DNA of 64,000 bases from Alteromonas portus (lineage in GTDB: Bacteria > Pseudomonadota > Gammaproteobacteria > Enterobacterales > Alteromonadaceae): assembly GCF_005117025.1 (NCBI RefSeq), contig NZ_SWCO01000011.1:1-64000 (forward strand), written 5' to 3'. A program made the translations under genes and the position numbers. Positions 45,090 to 57,273 of the stretch are shown here, one piece after another (within the stretch, counting starts at the first letter, position 1; each line of letters opens with the position of its first letter). A model generated the notes under the pieces. The model was not told where the DNA came from. It ran no database searches and was given only the letters and a program-made list of their open reading frames with translations.

Positions 45090-45563
45090 TTACTTCGGTA
45101 ATGTTGCGCGAAGCATCCAAGCAGTTTTTTCGTGAACGCGCATGCGATCGCCAATTAGCGCTGCAGATGACTCATCGTCTGCGTCTTGTGCTAGTTTCAA
45201 CGATTCACGGCAGGTTTTGACTACTTGCTCATGACCATGAGTTAGCAATCTCACCATTTCAGTAGCTTCTGGAACACCTTCCACTTCTTCAATTGAACTT
45301 AGCTCAGCGAACGACTTATATGTGCCAGGTGCTGAAACACCAAGTGTACGAATACGCTCTGCGATTTCATCAACCGCTTCAGCAAGTTCAGTGTAGTGCT
45401 CTTCAAACATTAGGTGTAATTCACGGAACTGCGGACCTTCTACGTTCCAATGAAAGTTGTGCGTTTGAAGATACAAAGTATAAGAGTCGGCCAATAGCTT
45501 TTTAAGGCCTTCTGCTACTGCGTTACGATCGCTTTCAGAAATACCAATATCAATCTTGCTCAT
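45090..45563 (-). CDS. dps: Dps-family ferritin-like DNA-protection protein
   Basis: From the chosen ATG the product has 157 residues. Ferroxidase ligands are visible in [22 protein letters not shown] and [17 protein letters not shown]. Dps stores iron, consumes peroxide and can coat DNA. AAGGAG 6 bases upstream supports this start; the longer frame upstream is rejected. Monocistronic, with its own terminator. Confidence 0.93.
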   Translation of the reverse strand: MSKIDIGISESDRNAVAEGLKKLLADSYTLYLQTHNFHWNVEGPQFRELHLMFEEHYTELAEAVDEIAERIRTLGVSAPGTYKSFAELSSIEEVEGVPEATEMVRLLTHGHEQVVKTCRESLKLAQDADDESSAALIGDRMRVHEKTAWMLRATLPK

Positions 45564-45748
45564 GTCACACTCCTTAACGTTATAACCCTTTTGGATATTT
45601 TTCTTTAACACTCAACGGCGTTAAAAGATCCAGATGTAATTAATATAACTTTATAATACTACAGAAATATTGATTTAGATTAACGGTTTAGTTGATTGTA
45701 TGCATCGCATTAATCGATGACTTTATACGTCCTGCCTCAGCCACTCTA

Positions 45749-46276
45749 TTAATGGTGGTGATGGTGGCTTTCCCCTGCCTCTTTTTTAATAGGCAGTTTT
45801 ACTTTCATCTCGCTAGCATCGTCAAATTTAAGGGTTAGCGCTAAGTCGCCCCCCTCTTTTAATCCCTTAGTTAGCCCCATCAACATGATGTGACGGCCGC
45901 CTGACTCAAAAGAGACCATTTCACCCGCTTGTATTTTCACGCCGTTAGTTAGCTCTCGCATTTTCATCACGTCTTCCTCCATCACCGTTGTGTGGATTTG
46001 GGCTTCACTTGCGACATCGCTTGATACTGAAACAGACATCAACGTTTTATCGCTGTCGCTAGTATTATGCAAAGTAAAGTACACAGCGCCAGTTTTTGCC
46101 AAAGCAAAAGTCGCTCTGGCATAACCATTCATTACCATTACCTTTGTTTGCTCACTGGCATGACCGTGATGATTTTCATGCTTATGCTCGTGAACACTAC
46201 TCGTGGCAGGTAAACTCAAAGAAAATAGGCCAGTAGCAATAACGAACGATTTAAGCGATTTGGAAAAAAGTGACAT
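45749..46276 (-). CDS. PCu(A)C copper chaperone
   Basis: The product has 175 residues. A signal peptide is followed by a His-rich stretch (HEHKHENHHGHASE), then the PCuAC domain with Met/His copper ligands (MRELTNGVKI, RHIMLMG). The C-terminus ends in five His. The family hands Cu(I) to cytochrome oxidase in the periplasm. Two extra His clusters beyond the family core suggest heavy metal loading. CGGAG lies before the chosen ATG. Confidence 0.9.
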   Translation of the reverse strand: MSLFSKSLKSFVIATGLFSLSLPATSSVHEHKHENHHGHASEQTKVMVMNGYARATFALAKTGAVYFTLHNTSDSDKTLMSVSVSSDVASEAQIHTTVMEEDVMKMRELTNGVKIQAGEMVSFESGGRHIMLMGLTKGLKEGGDLALTLKFDDASEMKVKLPIKKEAGESHHHHH

Positions 46277-46342
46277 ACAGTCTGCTCCGAATGAATACCC
46301 GTAAGCAAGTGTACGTAAGATTGGCATAGGAAAAAAGAGAAA

Positions 46343-46418
<76 letters not shown>

Positions 46419-46478
46419 ACACTTTAAAAACCGCTGCCTAGACAGCGGATGCGTATTCTAGCGATAAACGCGTGGGTG

Positions 46479-47615
46479 TCAACCTTTTAATCGCGTTGCT
46501 TCGCCAACTAACTTCGGGAAGTACTCAAGTGGTAAATATTTGCTCAATGCCATGAGCTTTTCACCTAAGCTTTCATAGCTATTCGTGGTCACATTGATGT
46601 GCCCCATCTTGCGCTTTTCACGAACAGATTTTCCGTACCAGTGAAGATGACTGCCATCGATGCTAAGCAAATCTCGTGAAAAACTGCTGCAACCAATAAT
46701 GTTGACCATAGCGCTTGGACCAATAGCTGACGTGTCGCCAAGAGGCAACCCACATACTGCACGTAAGTGGTTTTCAAACTGACTGGTTACAGCGCCCGAC
46801 TGGCTCCAGTGCCCAGAGTTATGTACACGGGGAGCAAGTTCGTTTACAAGTAGCTTGTCGCCTACTTGGAATAGTTCAACAGCAAGCACACCGACGTAGT
46901 TCATCCCCTCAGCCAGTTTCACAAAAATATCGTGGGCTTGGGCCTGAAGTGCATCATCAACGTTAGTCGCTGGCGCAACCGACACGTGAAGTTGACCTTG
47001 GTGATGCAAATTTTCAGCAAGAGGATAGGTGCGTACGTCGCCATTAGCATTACGCACACCGATTAATGACAACTCTCTGTCGAAAGCGACCATTTTTTCA
47101 ACCACTAAAGGCACAGTCTGCAAATCTAACCCCTGAAGTGCATTTTTTAATTCAGGTAAATCAGCTTCATCACTTAAACGCCATTGACCATAACCGTCAT
47201 AGCCATCGCGGCTAGCCTTAAGAATCAGTTTGCTACCAAGTTGCTTCACGCAATCGTCTAACTGGGCAAGGTCGGTCACTATTTGGTGTTCACAGTTTGC
47301 CACCTGCATGCTTTCAAGCAGCTTTTTCTCACGTACGCGATCGGCGCCAACAAGAATGCTGTCGATATTTGGCATCAGCTTGTTTGTCTTTGCTGCTTCT
47401 TCAAGAAGCCTTTCAGGTACATGCTCAAATTCTACGGTAAGAGCATCTGCACCTTCTAGCGCCTGAGCAAGTGAGATTTCAAGAGGGGTTTTGCTAACTG
47501 GATGTACAACGGTATCGTTGTTTACGTCCACAGCCTGAACGTCAATACCTAACGGGCTTCCCGCTAGGTACATCATTTGAGCAAGTTGGCCTGCGCCGTA
47601 AACGACTACTCTCAT
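46479..47615 (-). CDS. purK: 5-(carboxyamino)imidazole ribonucleotide synthase
   Basis: The protein has 378 residues. ATP-grasp fold: [17 protein letters not shown] at the start, [17 protein letters not shown] phosphate region, and [16 protein letters not shown] near the active site. It carboxylates AIR with ATP and bicarbonate. Its ATG overlaps the purE stop (ATGA), so the two steps are coupled. Confidence 0.96.
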   Translation of the reverse strand: MRVVVYGAGQLAQMMYLAGSPLGIDVQAVDVNNDTVVHPVSKTPLEISLAQALEGADALTVEFEHVPERLLEEAAKTNKLMPNIDSILVGADRVREKKLLESMQVANCEHQIVTDLAQLDDCVKQLGSKLILKASRDGYDGYGQWRLSDEADLPELKNALQGLDLQTVPLVVEKMVAFDRELSLIGVRNANGDVRTYPLAENLHHQGQLHVSVAPATNVDDALQAQAHDIFVKLAEGMNYVGVLAVELFQVGDKLLVNELAPRVHNSGHWSQSGAVTSQFENHLRAVCGLPLGDTSAIGPSAMVNIIGCSSFSRDLLSIDGSHLHWYGKSVREKRKMGHINVTTNSYESLGEKLMALSKYLPLEYFPKLVGEATRLKG

Positions 47616-48106
47616 TCATCTAGCTCCAATGTATTGCTTGAAGCAAGTACTGTATCAGTTTGCGACTTTCTAAAAGCGATAACAGCATCGCGTACGCTTT
47701 CGTCCTGCAGGGCAACAACTTGTGCCGCAAGCAGACCCGCATTAGCAGCACCAGCCTCACCGATGGCCAGTGTACCTACCGCAACGCCTTTCGGCATTTG
47801 AACGATAGAAAGCAGAGAGTCTAAACCATTGAGCGCTTTTGATTTAACCGGGCAGCCAAACACGGGTAAATGTGTGTGCGCTGCAATCATACCTGGCAGG
47901 TGAGCTGCACCGCCTGCACCAGCAATAATTGCGCTAAAACCTTCATCGGCTGCGCTTTCAGCAAACTCTACTAGCAAGTTAGGTGTACGGTGTGCCGACA
48001 CCACCTTCGCTTCAAATTCAACACCAAACGACTTCAGCATTTTTGCGGCCTGCTGCATGGTAGGCCAGTCTGAAGTTGAACCCATTACAATCGCGACTTT
48101 TGCCAT
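47612..48106 (-). CDS. purE: 5-(carboxyamino)imidazole ribonucleotide mutase
   Basis: The protein has 164 residues. Class I Pur[26 protein letters not shown], and [16 protein letters not shown] are the family signatures. It moves the carboxyl group made by PurK. First gene of the purEK operon. Confidence 0.97.
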   Translation of the reverse strand: MAKVAIVMGSTSDWPTMQQAAKMLKSFGVEFEAKVVSAHRTPNLLVEFAESAADEGFSAIIAGAGGAAHLPGMIAAHTHLPVFGCPVKSKALNGLDSLLSIVQMPKGVAVGTLAIGEAGAANAGLLAAQVVALQDESVRDAVIAFRKSQTDTVLASSNTLELDE

Positions 48107-48380
48107 CTAGAGATCCTCGGGGTAGGTAAAGTGGACAACCTTGGAAAGGCCGCGATTGTAGCGTAAAACCGTTCAAAATCCCACCGTAAATGGCGTCAAA
48201 TATAGCGCCACAGGCTCAGCGCTGAATTATAATGCTCTTGTTCAAGGGTGATCTATCTCTTTACCGCATGCCGTATTAACTATTATTAATTTGTGTAAAA
48301 AAACTGCCGACAGCACGGATTAACGACTGCGCATATTTCGCTTTGCGACGTTAATGGACGGCTGGTGTAAGAGGTTATTG

Positions 48381-49655
48381 ATGACAGATAAGCATGAACC
48401 CGACGTACTTGATGAGGTGATAGAAGAAGTACACGACGTGGTCTCTGACTTCTTGAATCGCGAAGCTGCCCCAGGCATTTTGCTAATGGCCGCCACTATA
48501 CTTGCGCTCATTATTGCTAACTCCCCCTTAGACACCCTTTACGACCATTTAATCAGCTTACCAGTGCAGATCTCAGCGGGCACGTGGGCTATCGATAAAC
48601 CCTTATTGTTATGGATTAATGACGGATTGATGGCGGTGTTCTTTTTTCACGTAGGCCTAGAGCTGAAGCGGGAAGTTTGCGAAGGTGAACTGGCAAATCC
48701 TAAGGATATTATTTTACCCGCAGCGGGTGCTGTAGGTGGTATGGCCCTCCCCGCATTAATTTACGTTGGCATTAATTGGGATAACCCGGTAGCTATTGCT
48801 GGCTGGGCAATCCCTGCCGCGACGGACATCGCGTTTGCATTAGGCATTTTGGCGCTACTGGGCAGTCGAGTTCCTACTAGCCTTAAAGTTTTCCTAGTCA
48901 CACTGGCTATCATTGACGACATCGGTGCTATCGTAATTATCGCTCTGTTTTACACCGAGCACATTACCGCAGGTGCTTTATACATTGCGGCCGGCTGTTT
49001 ACTGCTGTTATGGCAAATGAATAAGCGTAATGTGGTCGATATTCCTCCCTATGTGTTTGTGGGTATTATTTTGTGGGTTGCCATGTTGAAATCTGGTGTT
49101 CACGCTACATTGGCTGGTGTCGTCCTTGCTGGCTTTATTCCTATGCGAGATGAAAAAGACGAATCTTACTCTCCTGTAACACGACTAGAGCACGGTTTGA
49201 ATGGGTCAGTGAGTTTCGCAATTCTGCCTTTATTCGCTTTCGCGAATGCAGGCATTAGCTTTGGCAATATTAGCCCCGAGGGTATTTTTCACCCGGTTAC
49301 CTTTGGTATTTTTCTTGGTTTGGTTGTGGGTAAACAAGTTGGTGTTTTTGGGTTTTGCTATTTAATGGTAAAACTAAAACTCGCAAAACTCCCTGACGAT
49401 CTTAATTTCAAACATATTTACGGCTGTGCGCTTCTTTGCGGCGTTGGTTTTACCATGAGTTTATTCATTGGTGGCCTGGCCTTTGAACAGACAGGTATTA
49501 ATCAAATTTTTGACGAGCGCGTGGGCATTTTGGCTGGCTCTCTGGTGTCGGCGTGCTTGGGCTATATTGTTCTGCGATTTGTTAGCGATACGCCAAGCGA
49601 TAACACTGATGTAGCGTCAAACGCTAGCAAGTTCACGGGCAATACAGTCAAATAG
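48381..49655 (+). CDS. nhaA: Na+/H+ antiporter NhaA
   Basis: The product has 424 residues and about 12 membrane helices. The Na+ site is clear: [21 protein letters not shown] and [20 protein letters not shown] with the paired Asp. It exports sodium using the proton gradient, fitting a marine habit. The N-terminal 35 residues are acidic. AAGAGG 6 bases upstream selects this ATG. Its 3' end overlaps that of the histidine kinase gene by 39 bases. Confidence 0.96.
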   Translation: MTDKHEPDVLDEVIEEVHDVVSDFLNREAAPGILLMAATILALIIANSPLDTLYDHLISLPVQISAGTWAIDKPLLLWINDGLMAVFFFHVGLELKREVCEGELANPKDIILPAAGAVGGMALPALIYVGINWDNPVAIAGWAIPAATDIAFALGILALLGSRVPTSLKVFLVTLAIIDDIGAIVIIALFYTEHITAGALYIAAGCLLLLWQMNKRNVVDIPPYVFVGIILWVAMLKSGVHATLAGVVLAGFIPMRDEKDESYSPVTRLEHGLNGSVSFAILPLFAFANAGISFGNISPEGIFHPVTFGIFLGLVVGKQVGVFGFCYLMVKLKLAKLPDDLNFKHIYGCALLCGVGFTMSLFIGGLAFEQTGINQIFDERVGILAGSLVSACLGYIVLRFVSDTPSDNTDVASNASKFTGNTVK

Positions 49656-52433
49656 CACCTGCTTGCGAATAGGCTTACTTAAGTGTGCATTCATGCCTGC
49701 TGCTAAGCAGGCATTTTTGTCTTCAATAAAAGCATTAGCCGTTAATGCGATTATTTTGATGTCATCCTTATTCCTGCCTTCTTTGCGAATAAGTGACGAT
49801 GCAGTATGACCGTCCATGATAGGCATTTGGCAGTCCATTAACACAACATCGAAATCATGTTTTTTTTCTGCGTTTACGGCATCTTGCCCATTTTTAGTAC
49901 GAAGACATTTAATGTTCTCTGATTTGAGCATCTCCATGACGATGTCTGCATTGATGTCATTGTCTTCTGCAAGCAGTACTCGTATGTTCCTGGGCAAGGA
50001 TAACAAAGCCGACCTTCGCTCTGGAATGTCGCCCTGAGACACTGTGGCTGGGATATGGAAAGTAAATGTAGTTCCTTTACCTAACTCGCTCTCGACATAG
50101 AGTTCTCCACCAAGTAATTCAATCAGCCCTTTTGATATTGCCAAGCCCAATCCTGTTCCTCCAAAATGGCGCGTGGTAGATGCATCGGCTTGTTCGAATT
50201 TTTCAAAAATAAGGTGAAGTTTGTCTGATGCGATACCAATTCCGGTATCAATGACTGAAACTTTCAGTCCTTGATGGGCATAACTTACGTTGACCGACAC
50301 TTCACCGTCATTGGTAAATTTAGTGGCGTTGCTTAGAAGATTATTAACAACTTGAGCTATTTTTCCTGCATCAATATTCAGAATTTCTGGCACATTGTTA
50401 CTAATATTAAGCGCTATGTCGTAGCCTTTGATTTGCGCTGTGTAGCGATAAAGTTCACAGGACGCTTGCAGCAACTCTCTGATGTCACAACGCTGAATGT
50501 CACAGGGCATTTTTCCAGATTCAATTTTCGACCAATCTAAAATGCTATCTAAAATAATCAGTAAATTAGTCGCTGAGCGGGAAATAGTTTTCGCCCTTGC
50601 TGCAATGTGCTCAGGTAGCGCATTGTCTAGCATCAAATCACACGAGCCAATAATACCGTTCATGGGTGTTCTTATCTCGTGACTCATATTGGCAAGAAAC
50701 TGAGTTTTAGCCACGTTAGCGGCTTCGGCTTCTTTCAATGCCAACGCTAGATGCTCGGTTTTTTCTTCTATGCGCTGCTCTAAAGACTGATTCAACACAT
50801 TGAGTTCTTTGTTTAGTTCTTGCTCTATTTCTCTCGCCTTTTTGAGTTCGTCGAACGCGCCAAGCAGGCGAGTTTCCAAGCTCGTAAACTCGTCACTTAG
50901 TGACGAGAGTTCTTGGATGTGCAGCGCTCTTTGCGGTGCTTTGTTGCCGTTTTTTTGATTAGGTTCGAAGTCGGCAATATAACGAATTAGTCGTCGAATA
51001 GGCGCCCCTACCATTTTAGCCACTACATATCCTGTAAAGGTCCCAAATGCAGATAACGCCAACAGCAGCAACAGATCTTTTAGCAAGTAGCTGCTCATTA
51101 AGGCCTGTAAAAGACGCTTATCGAAGTAATAGCTAACCTTCCAATTGGCAAACGACAAGTTTTCGGTGAACCTTAGCCACGTCTTACCTTGGGTTTTACC
51201 GTTAACTTCTACGCCACATTTAGGCTCACAAGAGTAAAAAGGAGCTTTAGTTAGCGGTTGCATTGCTAGCGCATCTGAAGCGTAAATCACTTCACCTTTT
51301 TGATCTTCAATAAGCATGGAGAAGCCGCCAAGGCTAAGGTCATCAATGGCATTAAAACTTTTTAGAGACAAAGAGCCTTCTACAATACCCCTTGGCACTC
51401 CGTTACTATCTAGAATTGGTGCAGATAAAGCGACGATGGGGTCGTTGCCAAACCCCCTACCTTGAAAAACATTAGACAAGAATGGTGCGCCTGACTGCAT
51501 TACTTCATAAAAATAGGGGCGATAAGACACATTAGGTAGCCCATTTTTTCTTGCCTTTTCTAACATACTTGGCGGATAAGCATGGGTTATGTCGCCACTT
51601 TCATTTGCCACAAGAAAGGTTAAAAACTCAGGGTTATGAGACGCAACAATTTGTAAGTTCGCGGCAGTGGTTCTTTCTACGCTATTTTCCGATACAGCGT
51701 TAGAAAGTACTTGTGCAGTGCTGATGATGGCATTTTGATGATGGCGCATAAAATTTGAAAGCTGAAATTCAAGTACCTTCACCCGCTGCTTCATGTAGCT
51801 ATGAATTTGTTGTTCTTGTTGGTGTTGAAACAAACTTACTGATAAATATATTACTGCCATAGAGGCAACGAAAAAGCACCCAGCAAAGAAGTACCCCAAA
51901 AGAAAGTGCAGTGAAATTCGCTCAGATTTGTTTGAAGTTTGGCGCTTAAGACCATATATCGCTAGGTAGGCAAAATGACCAGTAACTAGCCCAAATACAC
52001 CACTCACCCAAGTCACTAAAACACCTGAGAACAGCATATTTACGTTGTCACTGTCGTAAAGAGAGTGCTCTAAAAGCAAAACGGGTAAAAAGACAATAGA
52101 CCAAAAGCCTGCGCCTACTTTAATGACCTGCCTTAGCGATTTGTCATAGCCAAAAAAACTCAGCACTATTGGCAGTAAAGTCAGACTTTCTTTCCCTACA
52201 ATACTGCCTTCGCTCAACCACATAGGAAGACTTATTATCAGGGCAATGGGAACAGACAGAAAAGGTGAAAAACGGAGCGATGCATAAACCGCAGCGCCCA
52301 CGCCAAAGGTAGCAATGCCAGAACTATCAAAAGGTGGTTCGAGGGCATTTAGCCCAGCGCCAAGTGCACATACGACTAGCGCTTGAAGGGCCGAAGACCA
52401 TGAAAAAGAAAATGAAATACTACCTATTTTCAA
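49617..52433 (-). CDS. Hybrid sensor histidine kinase / response regulator
   Basis: The protein has 938 residues. The order is an N-terminal multi-helix membrane region (about 1-200), a Cache-type periplasmic sensor (about 215-440), a membrane helix and coiled coil, HisKA with His585 ([11 protein letters not shown]), an ATPase domain ([23 protein letters not shown]), and a receiver domain from 818 with Asp867 ([13 protein letters not shown]). No HPt domain follows. The start is TTG with GGAG 7 bases upstream. The signal and partner are unknown. Confidence 0.93.
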   Translation of the reverse strand: MKIGSISFSFSWSSALQALVVCALGAGLNALEPPFDSSGIATFGVGAAVYASLRFSPFLSVPIALIISLPMWLSEGSIVGKESLTLLPIVLSFFGYDKSLRQVIKVGAGFWSIVFLPVLLLEHSLYDSDNVNMLFSGVLVTWVSGVFGLVTGHFAYLAIYGLKRQTSNKSERISLHFLLGYFFAGCFFVASMAVIYLSVSLFQHQQEQQIHSYMKQRVKVLEFQLSNFMRHHQNAIISTAQVLSNAVSENSVERTTAANLQIVASHNPEFLTFLVANESGDITHAYPPSMLEKARKNGLPNVSYRPYFYEVMQSGAPFLSNVFQGRGFGNDPIVALSAPILDSNGVPRGIVEGSLSLKSFNAIDDLSLGGFSMLIEDQKGEVIYASDALAMQPLTKAPFYSCEPKCGVEVNGKTQGKTWLRFTENLSFANWKVSYYFDKRLLQALMSSYLLKDLLLLLALSAFGTFTGYVVAKMVGAPIRRLIRYIADFEPNQKNGNKAPQRALHIQELSSLSDEFTSLETRLLGAFDELKKAREIEQELNKELNVLNQSLEQRIEEKTEHLALALKEAEAANVAKTQFLANMSHEIRTPMNGIIGSCDLMLDNALPEHIAARAKTISRSATNLLIILDSILDWSKIESGKMPCDIQRCDIRELLQASCELYRYTAQIKGYDIALNISNNVPEILNIDAGKIAQVVNNLLSNATKFTNDGEVSVNVSYAHQGLKVSVIDTGIGIASDKLHLIFEKFEQADASTTRHFGGTGLGLAISKGLIELLGGELYVESELGKGTTFTFHIPATVSQGDIPERRSALLSLPRNIRVLLAEDNDINADIVMEMLKSENIKCLRTKNGQDAVNAEKKHDFDVVLMDCQMPIMDGHTASSLIRKEGRNKDDIKIIALTANAFIEDKNACLAAGMNAHLSKPIRKQVLFDCIARELASV

Positions 52434-52455
52434 CGCATGTCTCCGGCGAATACAC

Positions 52456-53754
52456 TTAGTGTTGAGCCATGTAATCTAAAGTAAAGTTTGTCAGAAGCTT
52501 CACGCCTAGTTTCATGCCTTCATCGTCAACATAAAATTCTGGCGTGTGGTGAGCAGGACTATCTTCTTCAGACACATCCAAAGGTTTGCCGCCTACCCAA
52601 ACATACAAGCCTGGTACTTTCTCTTGGAAGAAAGAAAAGTCTTCTGCTCCCGTGACTGGTTTAGAAAGTAATGTGTTCTCAACGCCTGCTGTACGCTGCA
52701 TGGTGGGCAACATAGCTTTAGTAAGCTCTGGGTCGTTGTAGGTAATGGGATAATAGTAATCAAGCGGTAGGGTAAGCTCTGCTTCTGCCCCCATACTTTC
52801 TGCAATAGCTTTCACTTTGCGCGGAAGCGATTCGTAAATGTGGTCGCGAGCAGCTTCATTGAGTGTACGGATTGTGCCAACCATTTCTACTTCATTTGGA
52901 ATGATGTTTGAACGATTACCACCGTGAATAGAGCCAATAGACACCACCGCTGCGTCGTCAATTAGTTTCAACTCACGACTAACGATGGTTTGAATAGACA
53001 TGATCATTTGCGCAGCTGTAACCACCGGATCTACGCTCTTCCATGGGTAAGCACCATGGGCTTGCTTACCGTGAATAACGATTTTAAACGGGTCTACTGC
53101 GGCCATAGTGCCACCAGCGTTGTAGCGTACTTTACCTACATCGGTGTTCGCATTGATATGTAAGCCAAAAATAGCGTCTACATCGGGGTTCTTTAGAACA
53201 CCTTCGGCAACCATAACTTCCGCACCACCTTTTTCTCCGGCGGGTGCGCCCTCTTCAGCAGGTTGGAAGATAAACTTCACTTTACCTTTCAACTCACCTT
53301 TTATCTCGGTAAGTATTTTTGCCGCCCCCATAAGCATTGCCATGTGGGTATCGTGGCCGCAAGCGTGCATAACCGGCACTTCTTTACCGTTGTATTCACC
53401 TATTTGCTTTGAGCGATAGTCTAGGTCGTTTTGCTCTTTTACAGGAAGTCCATCCATGTCTGCACGCAGCGCAACCACAGGACCCGGCTTGCCCGAGTCT
53501 AAAATGGCAACCACACCGGTTTTTGCCACTCCAGTTTGCACTTCTAGACCTAAGCTATTGAGATAATCGGCAACATATTCAGCGGTTTTAAATTCACGAT
53601 TCGATAGTTCAGGAAATTCATGAAAGTGATGACGCCATTTAATTACATCTGGCTCTACTTTATTGGCTAATTCATCTACGTTGATTTGAGTAGCATTAGC
53701 AGCAGACACAGAGGCCAGCCCTGCAAATGCAAGTGACAGCAATTTCTGGTACAT
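52456..53754 (-). CDS. M20 family amidohydrolase, exported
   Basis: The protein has 432 residues. A signal peptide ([21 protein letters not shown]) precedes the M20D fold: [30 protein letters not shown] metal site, [11 protein letters not shown], and [14 protein letters not shown] near the end. Members hydrolyse N-acyl amino acids or hippurate-like amides. The export signal places it in the periplasm. It precedes the histidine kinase gene by 22 bases. Confidence 0.93.
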   Translation of the reverse strand: MYQKLLSLAFAGLASVSAANATQINVDELANKVEPDVIKWRHHFHEFPELSNREFKTAEYVADYLNSLGLEVQTGVAKTGVVAILDSGKPGPVVALRADMDGLPVKEQNDLDYRSKQIGEYNGKEVPVMHACGHDTHMAMLMGAAKILTEIKGELKGKVKFIFQPAEEGAPAGEKGGAEVMVAEGVLKNPDVDAIFGLHINANTDVGKVRYNAGGTMAAVDPFKIVIHGKQAHGAYPWKSVDPVVTAAQMIMSIQTIVSRELKLIDDAAVVSIGSIHGGNRSNIIPNEVEMVGTIRTLNEAARDHIYESLPRKVKAIAESMGAEAELTLPLDYYYPITYNDPELTKAMLPTMQRTAGVENTLLSKPVTGAEDFSFFQEKVPGLYVWVGGKPLDVSEEDSPAHHTPEFYVDDEGMKLGVKLLTNFTLDYMAQH

Positions 53755-53925
53755 AACAATTATTTCCTTTGGTGTTTTTAGACAGAGTAAATCATCTTAA
53801 GAAAGAACACACCATCGAACTAACGATTGCTGTTAAAAATCAATAAGTAGACGAAAATACATTATTCACATGCTATAGCATATTAGACGGAAGTATAAGG
53901 AAAGACACGGGTTGGCGCAGGGAAT

Positions 53926-53951
53926 AAAAAAGGCGCCCAAAGGCGCCTTTT
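53926..53951. terminator. Terminator downstream of rho
   Basis: GGCGCC (53932-53937) pairs with GGCGCC (53942-53947) around CAAA, flanked by A and T runs on either side. It can end rho on the minus strand. Confidence 0.8.
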
Positions 53952-53982
53952 CTTTAAATATCAACTTATTACTAAGTTTCTA

Positions 53983-55248
53983 TTAACTCTTTTGTCGACG
54001 CATAGCGTCAAAGAACTCGTCGTTTGTCTTAGTCATCGACAGCTTACTGATAAGGAAGTCCATTGCGTCAATTTCCGACATTTCGTGAACAATTTTGCGA
54101 AGGATCCACATTTTCTGTAGTTCGTCTTGCGCAGTAAGTAGTTCTTCACGACGGGTACCAGAGCGGTTGAAGTCGATAGCTGGGAAAACACGTTTTTCTG
54201 CAATCTTACGGTTAAGATGTAGTTCCATGTTACCCGTACCTTTAAACTCTTCGTAGATAACTTCATCCATCTTAGAGCCGGTATCGATAAGCGCTGTTGC
54301 GATAATGGTTAAGCTTCCGCCTTCTTCAACATTACGGGCAGCACCAAAGAAGCGCTTAGGCTTGTGAAGAGCATTCGCATCAACACCACCGGTAAGTACT
54401 TTACCCGATGATGGGATAACCGTGTTGTAAGCGCGGGCAAGACGGGTGATAGAGTCAAGCAAGATAACCACGTCTTTCTTGTGTTCTACAAGACGCTTTG
54501 CTTTCTCGATAACCATTTCAGCCACTTGTACGTGACGGCTTGCAGGTTCATCAAACGTTGATGCCACTACTTCACCTTGTACAAGGCGGTGCATCTCTGT
54601 AACTTCTTCTGGACGCTCATCGATAAGCAATACCATTAACTCACAATCTGGGTGGTTAGCAGCAATTGACTGAGCAATGTTTTGAAGAAGAAGGGTTTTA
54701 CCGGCTTTAGGTGGTGCTACGATAAGACCACGTTGACCTTTACCAATTGGCGATGCTAAATCTAAAACACGTGCCGTGATATCTTCAGTCGAGCCATTAC
54801 CACGTTCCATACGCAAGCGGTCTGCTGCGTGAAGCGGTGTAAGGTTTTCAAAAAGAATTTTATTACGTGAGTTTTCGGGCTTGTCGAAGTTAACTTCGCG
54901 AATTTTTAGCAGGGCAAAGTAGCGTTCACTGTCTTTTGGTGGACGAATTTTCCCGGCAATCGTATCGCCCGTACGCAAGTTGAAGCGTCGGATTTGGCTT
55001 GGCGATACGTAAATATCGTCTGGTCCTGCAAGATACGATGAATCAGCTGAGCGTAAGAAGCCGAAACCGTCCTGTAAAATTTCTAGTACCCCATCACCAA
55101 AGATGTCTTCACCGCTTTTTGCGTGAGTCTTTAGAATTGAGAAAATGATGTCTTGTTTTCTGGCGCGCGCCATGTTTTCCAGGCCCATTTCCTCGGCCAG
55201 GTTAACCAACTCGCTTATTGGTTTGTTCTTTAATTCAGTTAAATTCAT
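53983..55248 (-). CDS. rho: Transcription termination factor Rho
   Basis: The product has 421 residues, the normal length. N-terminal RNA-binding part ([33 protein letters not shown]), Walker A in [29 protein letters not shown], and the Q/R-loop region [22 protein letters not shown]. Rho ends untranslated transcripts. Classic linkage: rho follows trxA, divergent from rhlB. A start 16 codons upstream is rejected by family length. Confidence 0.97.
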   Translation of the reverse strand: MNLTELKNKPISELVNLAEEMGLENMARARKQDIIFSILKTHAKSGEDIFGDGVLEILQDGFGFLRSADSSYLAGPDDIYVSPSQIRRFNLRTGDTIAGKIRPPKDSERYFALLKIREVNFDKPENSRNKILFENLTPLHAADRLRMERGNGSTEDITARVLDLASPIGKGQRGLIVAPPKAGKTLLLQNIAQSIAANHPDCELMVLLIDERPEEVTEMHRLVQGEVVASTFDEPASRHVQVAEMVIEKAKRLVEHKKDVVILLDSITRLARAYNTVIPSSGKVLTGGVDANALHKPKRFFGAARNVEEGGSLTIIATALIDTGSKMDEVIYEEFKGTGNMELHLNRKIAEKRVFPAIDFNRSGTRREELLTAQDELQKMWILRKIVHEMSEIDAMDFLISKLSMTKTNDEFFDAMRRQKS

Positions 55249-55475
55249 ACTGGTGGGTCTTTGTGCTTGAACTTCGCTTACAGGACTTAAAGTCACTCTG
55301 TTCTAGTTTAGATTTGATATCACCCGGATATGGGCGTAAGCAGAATGCTGCTCGGATGAGCGCTGTAGAAAAGTTAGCACTATATTTAATCAACGTCCAG
55401 CGTTTTACCGCCTAAATGTTAAATAAATTATTGCGCCCTTTTCTAATATGAAATGCAAGTACCTGTGTTTTAAAT

Positions 55476-55506
55476 AAAAACCGGCGCAGAATTCGCACCG
55501 GTTTTT
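55476..55506. terminator. Terminator between trxA and rho
   Basis: AAAAACCGG pairs with CCGGTTTTT around a 13-base loop with further GC pairs, 15 bases after the trxA stop. It should limit trxA read-through into the ~230-base rho leader, where rho is often self-regulated. Confidence 0.8.
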
Positions 55507-55520
55507 ATGTATCGTATCAA

Positions 55521-55847
55521 TTAAAGATTTTCGTTAAGAAACTCTGTTAATTGTGCTTTAGATAGCGCACCAACTTTAGTTGCGGCAACGTTACCATTTT
55601 TGAAAAGTAGCAATGTAGGAATACCACGAATACCATATTTAGGTGGAGTTTCGTTATTTTCATCGACATTCAACTTGCCAACTGTTAACTTGCCATCAAA
55701 CTCGGTCGCAACTTCTTCCAAGATAGGCGCGATCATTTTACACGGGCCACACCATTCGGCCCAGAAGTCAACCAGTACAGGACCTTCAGCATTGATAACA
55801 TCTGCTTCGAATTTATCGTCAGATAACTGGATAATTTTGTCGCTCAT
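55521..55847 (-). CDS. trxA: Thioredoxin 1
   Basis: The product has 108 residues, the textbook size. [15 protein letters not shown] carries the redox pair, and [14 protein letters not shown] the cis-Pro. General disulfide reductase of the cytoplasm. GGAGAA before the ATG supports this start over the 28-codon extension upstream. Shares a 100-base divergent promoter region with rhlB. Confidence 0.97.
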   Translation of the reverse strand: MSDKIIQLSDDKFEADVINAEGPVLVDFWAEWCGPCKMIAPILEEVATEFDGKLTVGKLNVDENNETPPKYGIRGIPTLLLFKNGNVAATKVGALSKAQLTEFLNENL

Positions 55848-55947
55848 TCTTTTCTCCATTATTGGTCTGTCGCTGATTTGTCTCAGCCCGACCATAAGTG
55901 TTATATAGAAACTGTTTTTTAATGCAAGCACTGATAAGCTATAAGCT

Positions 55948-57237
55948 ATGCCTACTCACTTAACTGATACTCACTTTTCTGACTTGCCGATTAACGGCAA
56001 GGTTGTTGACGCCTTGGCGGCAGCTAATTTTTCTCATTGTACACCAATTCAAGCACTTGCACTGCCTCCCTTATTGGAAGGTCACGACATTGCAGGTCAG
56101 GCTCAAACCGGAACCGGTAAAACCATTGCCTTCTTGGTGGCTACATTTCACTATTTGCTAAGCAAAGCAGAAAATGCCGATAACAGCAAATCAAATGGCC
56201 CTCGCGCAATTATAATGGCGCCGACCAGAGAGCTAGCCGTTCAAATTTTTAACGACGCCAAATTGCTTAGTGAGCATACTGGATTGTCGCTTGGTTTGAT
56301 TTATGGGGGCGAAGGTTACCAAAGTCAACGTGAAACTTTGGAAGAAGGGGTAGATATTATAATTGGTACGACAGGACGCATTTTAGATTACTACAAGCAG
56401 AATGTGTTCACCCTGAAGAATATTCAGGTAGCCGTACTTGATGAAGCCGATCGCATGTTCGATTTAGGCTTTATTAAAGATATCCGCTTTTTATTCCGTC
56501 GCATGCCTCCTGCTAGCGAACGTTTAAGCATGCTATTTTCAGCAACGCTTAGCTATCGCGTACAGGAACTTGCCTACGAGCACATGAACAACCCGACTCA
56601 TGTTCAGGTGGCACCAGAGCAAACAACCGCTACACGCGTTTCTCAAGAGCTATTCTATCCATCTGACGATGACAAGATGCTGCTTCTTCTTACACTTCTG
56701 GAAGAAGAATGGCCGGAAAAGGCAATTGTTTTTGCAAACACGAAAAACAGCTGTGAAAAAGTCACCGATTGGCTTACCGCAGATGGTCATCGCGTAGGCT
56801 TACTTAGCGGTGATGTACCGCAGAAGAAACGCTTGGGGATCTTAGAAGATTTTACTAAAGGTAACCTAGATATTCTGGTGGCAACCGATGTTGCTGCGCG
56901 TGGTCTTCATATCGACGCTGTTACCCACGTATTTAACTATGACCTACCTGACGATGCGGAAGATTACGTACATCGAATTGGCCGTACTGGCCGAGCTGGA
57001 CAAAGTGGCGTTGCAATTAGTTTCGCATGCGAAAAATACGCACTAAACTTACCTGCAATCGAGCAATACATCCAAAAGGCGATACCGGTTACTGATTACG
57101 ACCGCAGCGCCTTACTTGACGATGTGACGCCACCAAAGCCACGTAGAAGACGTACGCCCAACAACCGCAACTCTTCACGCCGCGGTAACGGTAGAGGCCG
57201 AGGTAAGCCCCAAAACCGAAACAACAAAGCGCAATAA
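55948..57237 (+). CDS. rhlB: DEAD-box RNA helicase RhlB
   Basis: The protein has 429 residues. Helicase motifs in order: Q motif [55 protein letters not shown] and [10 protein letters not shown]. The Arg/Asn-rich tail ([14 protein letters not shown]) binds RNA and, in enterobacteria, links RhlB to RNase E. The gene order gppA-rhlB with trxA-rho supports RhlB rather than another DEAD-box protein. Confidence 0.95.
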   Translation: MPTHLTDTHFSDLPINGKVVDALAAANFSHCTPIQALALPPLLEGHDIAGQAQTGTGKTIAFLVATFHYLLSKAENADNSKSNGPRAIIMAPTRELAVQIFNDAKLLSEHTGLSLGLIYGGEGYQSQRETLEEGVDIIIGTTGRILDYYKQNVFTLKNIQVAVLDEADRMFDLGFIKDIRFLFRRMPPASERLSMLFSATLSYRVQELAYEHMNNPTHVQVAPEQTTATRVSQELFYPSDDDKMLLLLTLLEEEWPEKAIVFANTKNSCEKVTDWLTADGHRVGLLSGDVPQKKRLGILEDFTKGNLDILVATDVAARGLHIDAVTHVFNYDLPDDAEDYVHRIGRTGRAGQSGVAISFACEKYALNLPAIEQYIQKAIPVTDYDRSALLDDVTPPKPRRRRTPNNRNSSRRGNGRGRGKPQNRNNKAQ

Positions 57238-57273
57238 TAAGGCGTAAAGGTAGTTAATAAGAAACGAGATTTT

